Both the position numbers and the translations under genes were made by a program. A model generated the notes under the pieces. That model was given only the letters and a program-made list of their open reading frames with translations, was not told where the DNA came from and made no database searches. From Stramenopiles sp. TOSAG23-2 (taxonomy: Eukaryota; Sar), in contig LT649657.1 of NCBI GenBank assembly GCA_900128395.1, positions 1 to 17,166 of the forward strand: 17,166 bases of DNA. The letters run 5' to 3'. Shown here piece after piece: positions 16,202 through 17,166 of the stretch (positions are counted from its first letter, which is position 1; each line of letters starts with the position of its first letter).

Positions 16202-17005
16202 TGCTTTTTGTTTCTTACAATGTTATAATTGACTGCCTGCCTGCCTGACTGACGACGACTAACATGAAATGATATAATAATACCCGTTGTAATTGTTTTT
16301 GATATAATCATCTATTATTTATTATTATTTGTTGCACATCATTTTGACGTATCATCAATGATGTGTGCCTGGTGTTTATTTGTCCAATAGTAAACAGTGT
16401 TATTAGCGGCTTCCGTTTTCTGTGCCACCAGCCACCAAAGATAAGGTGTGAAAAATGTGCACCTACACCTATATAAAAAATTATTTACAATACAGACAGT
16501 TGTACTTCCGGAAGAGGTTGGTTCGAGAGGCGCTCTGCATGCAGCTCTGCATAGCAATACATCACATTATCTGCATTATCTACACTAAGTACATAGCATT
16601 AGTTCAAGCAGGGAATATGGACACAGCATTATTTTATTCTTTTAGATAATTTTGATTGGTCATGTAGTATATTTAGTATACATTTTCATCGATCCAAGTA
16701 TACACCAATTGATTTGTGGAATTTGGAACAAAATGATCGAGGATGAAATAGCTCTAGTACAACAATTAGTATACTGTAATAGAGCTAGAATCCAAGCAGC
16801 AAAATTTTTTTTGGGGCCGAAAACATCATCATCATTCATCATTATTTTTTTTTAATAACAACAACATTTTTTTTTTGAATGAATTATTTTAATTTATATA
16901 AAAAGAGATACTGATGATAGATGACGTATAGATAGTCGTCGTCTAGAAACAGAAAGAAAGAAAAAGATAGCATACAATTATTATCAAAACAAAAAAGAGA
17001 TAAAA
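16202..17005. other. Intergenic region between CK1 and right LRR gene, with GC-richer patch
   Basis: These 804 bp separate divergent starts. Next to the CK1 ATG is a CTGCCTGCCTGCCTGACTGACGACGAC tract (about 16232-16258). CACATCATT/AATGATGTG (16335-16343, 16357-16365) can form a hairpin. A GC-richer stretch at 16370-16560 contains a CTTCCGGAAG palindrome (16505-16514) and GCTCTGCAT repeated at 16532 and 16544. A short frame at 16733-16855 is listed separately. From 16897 on, the DNA is the duplicated LRR gene 5' flank. I recognise no RNA gene. Confidence 0.5.
16733..16855 (+). pseudogene. Possible short gene or decayed exon (40 aa), unknown
   Basis: From the ATG at 16733 the frame reads an amphipathic-helix-like stretch (MIEDEIALVQQLVYCNRA, then RIQAAKFFLGPKT) and falls into Ser/Ile/Phe low complexity before TAA. 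The first 30 residues look more protein-like than the surrounding DNA. A similar word, IALVQ, ends a separate frame near 16590-16605. This may be a remnant of a degraded gene or chance. It lies just upstream of the duplicated LRR segment. Confidence 0.2.
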
Positions 17006-17166
17006 ATGGCATCGTTAGTTACTAATGATACAACAACAACAACAACAACAACAACACCAGCAACGAGAAGAAGAACAACAGCGGCAACTGAAACATCCGA
17101 GCAAATGACCGATAATGAACTTTCACATTTTGAAGATTTACCTGGTATATTACAAATATGTATTGG
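16897..17166 (+). repeat. Right arm of the inverted repeat (LRR gene 5' end plus promoter)
   Basis: This matches the reverse complement of 410-663, starting at TATAAAAAGAGATACTG and continuing to the window edge. The upstream part conserved in both copies includes GTCGTCGTCTAGAAACAG and a purine-rich GAAAGAAAGAAAAAGATAGC leader. Conserved non-coding sequence of this kind probably contains the shared promoter. Confidence 0.9.
17006..17166 (+). CDS. LRR protein gene, 5' end only (paralogue of 1-552)
   Basis: The ATG at 17006 follows the same AAAAAAGAGATAAAAATGG context as the left copy. The 53 visible codons encode MASLVTND, a nine-Thr run, PATRRRTTAATETSEQM and then SHFEDLPGILQICI, cut by the window end. 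Compared with the left copy the Thr/Pro segment is six residues longer, and there are Glu-to-Thr and Asn-to-Asp changes. By homology, LRRs should follow beyond the edge. Unlike the left copy, nothing visible breaks this frame. The two copies point outward from a 16.3-kb interval. Confidence 0.85.
   Translation, partial: MASLVTNDTTTTTTTTTPATRRRTTAATETSEQMTDNELSHFEDLPGILQICI

Noticed and set aside
16515-16535. GGTTCGAG-like word suggesting a tRNA T-loop
   Set aside because: The flanking bases do not form a T-stem and no anticodon arm or acceptor pairing is visible.
1-17166. Giant-virus or other viral origin, considered because genes are intronless and AT-rich
   Set aside because: There are no capsid, polymerase, packaging or other hallmark genes, spacers are long, and the gene set is cellular signalling and housekeeping.
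1-17166. CRISPR array or bacterial operon signals
   Set aside because: The repeats are two-copy tandem duplications without spacers. There are no cas genes, no Shine-Dalgarno pattern and no same-strand gene clusters.

Overview
The window reads as nuclear DNA of an AT-rich microbial eukaryote. Every gene I can support is intronless and uses the standard stop codons. Proteins carry Asn, Thr and Asp/Ser runs, intergenic DNA is very AT-rich, and the recognisable genes are eukaryotic signalling and housekeeping types: a GRK-like kinase with an RGS-homology region, a casein kinase 1, a Cps1/PM20D1-type M20 peptidase and a giant coiled-coil protein. I cannot place it to a lineage. There are no viral hallmark genes, no bacterial operons, and I found no tRNA or rRNA genes.

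Layout from left to right. 1-552 (-) is the 5' part of a leucine-rich-repeat protein gene, frameshifted by an internal 112-bp tandem duplication. 553-1569 is non-coding, with a multiply self-complementary block (about 786-946) and two tandem duplications. 1570-2340 (-) is a basic/acidic low-complexity protein. 3030-3260 (+) is a small Arg/Gly-rich protein. 3901-5610 (-) is a membrane-anchored M20 metallopeptidase. 6025-6441 (+) is a small membrane protein. 6604-11685 (-) is a coiled-coil protein of about 1693 residues with a HIHRSGSVT-type motif at both ends. 12438-14513 (+) is the GRK-like kinase. 14855-16201 (-) is the CK1-family kinase. 17006 to the window end (+) is a second, intact-looking copy of the LRR gene.

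After the first two genes, strands alternate strictly, so genes sit as divergent pairs sharing 5' regions of about 0.4-0.8 kb and convergent pairs sharing 3' regions. The two LRR copies form an outward-facing inverted repeat (410-663 versus 16897-17166) that frames the block. Five two-copy tandem duplications (88-151 bp) all fall in the first 3.85 kb and none was found in the other 13 kb. Either this end is locally unstable or the assembly contains false joins there.

The two kinases are convergent neighbours, and both end in a Cys-aliphatic-aliphatic-X sequence (CVVV and CTIL), which suggests two separately lipid-anchored membrane kinases. The coiled-coil gene shares its 5' region with the GRK-like gene and carries Arg/Ser phosphosite-like motifs. 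A functional link between them is only inference.
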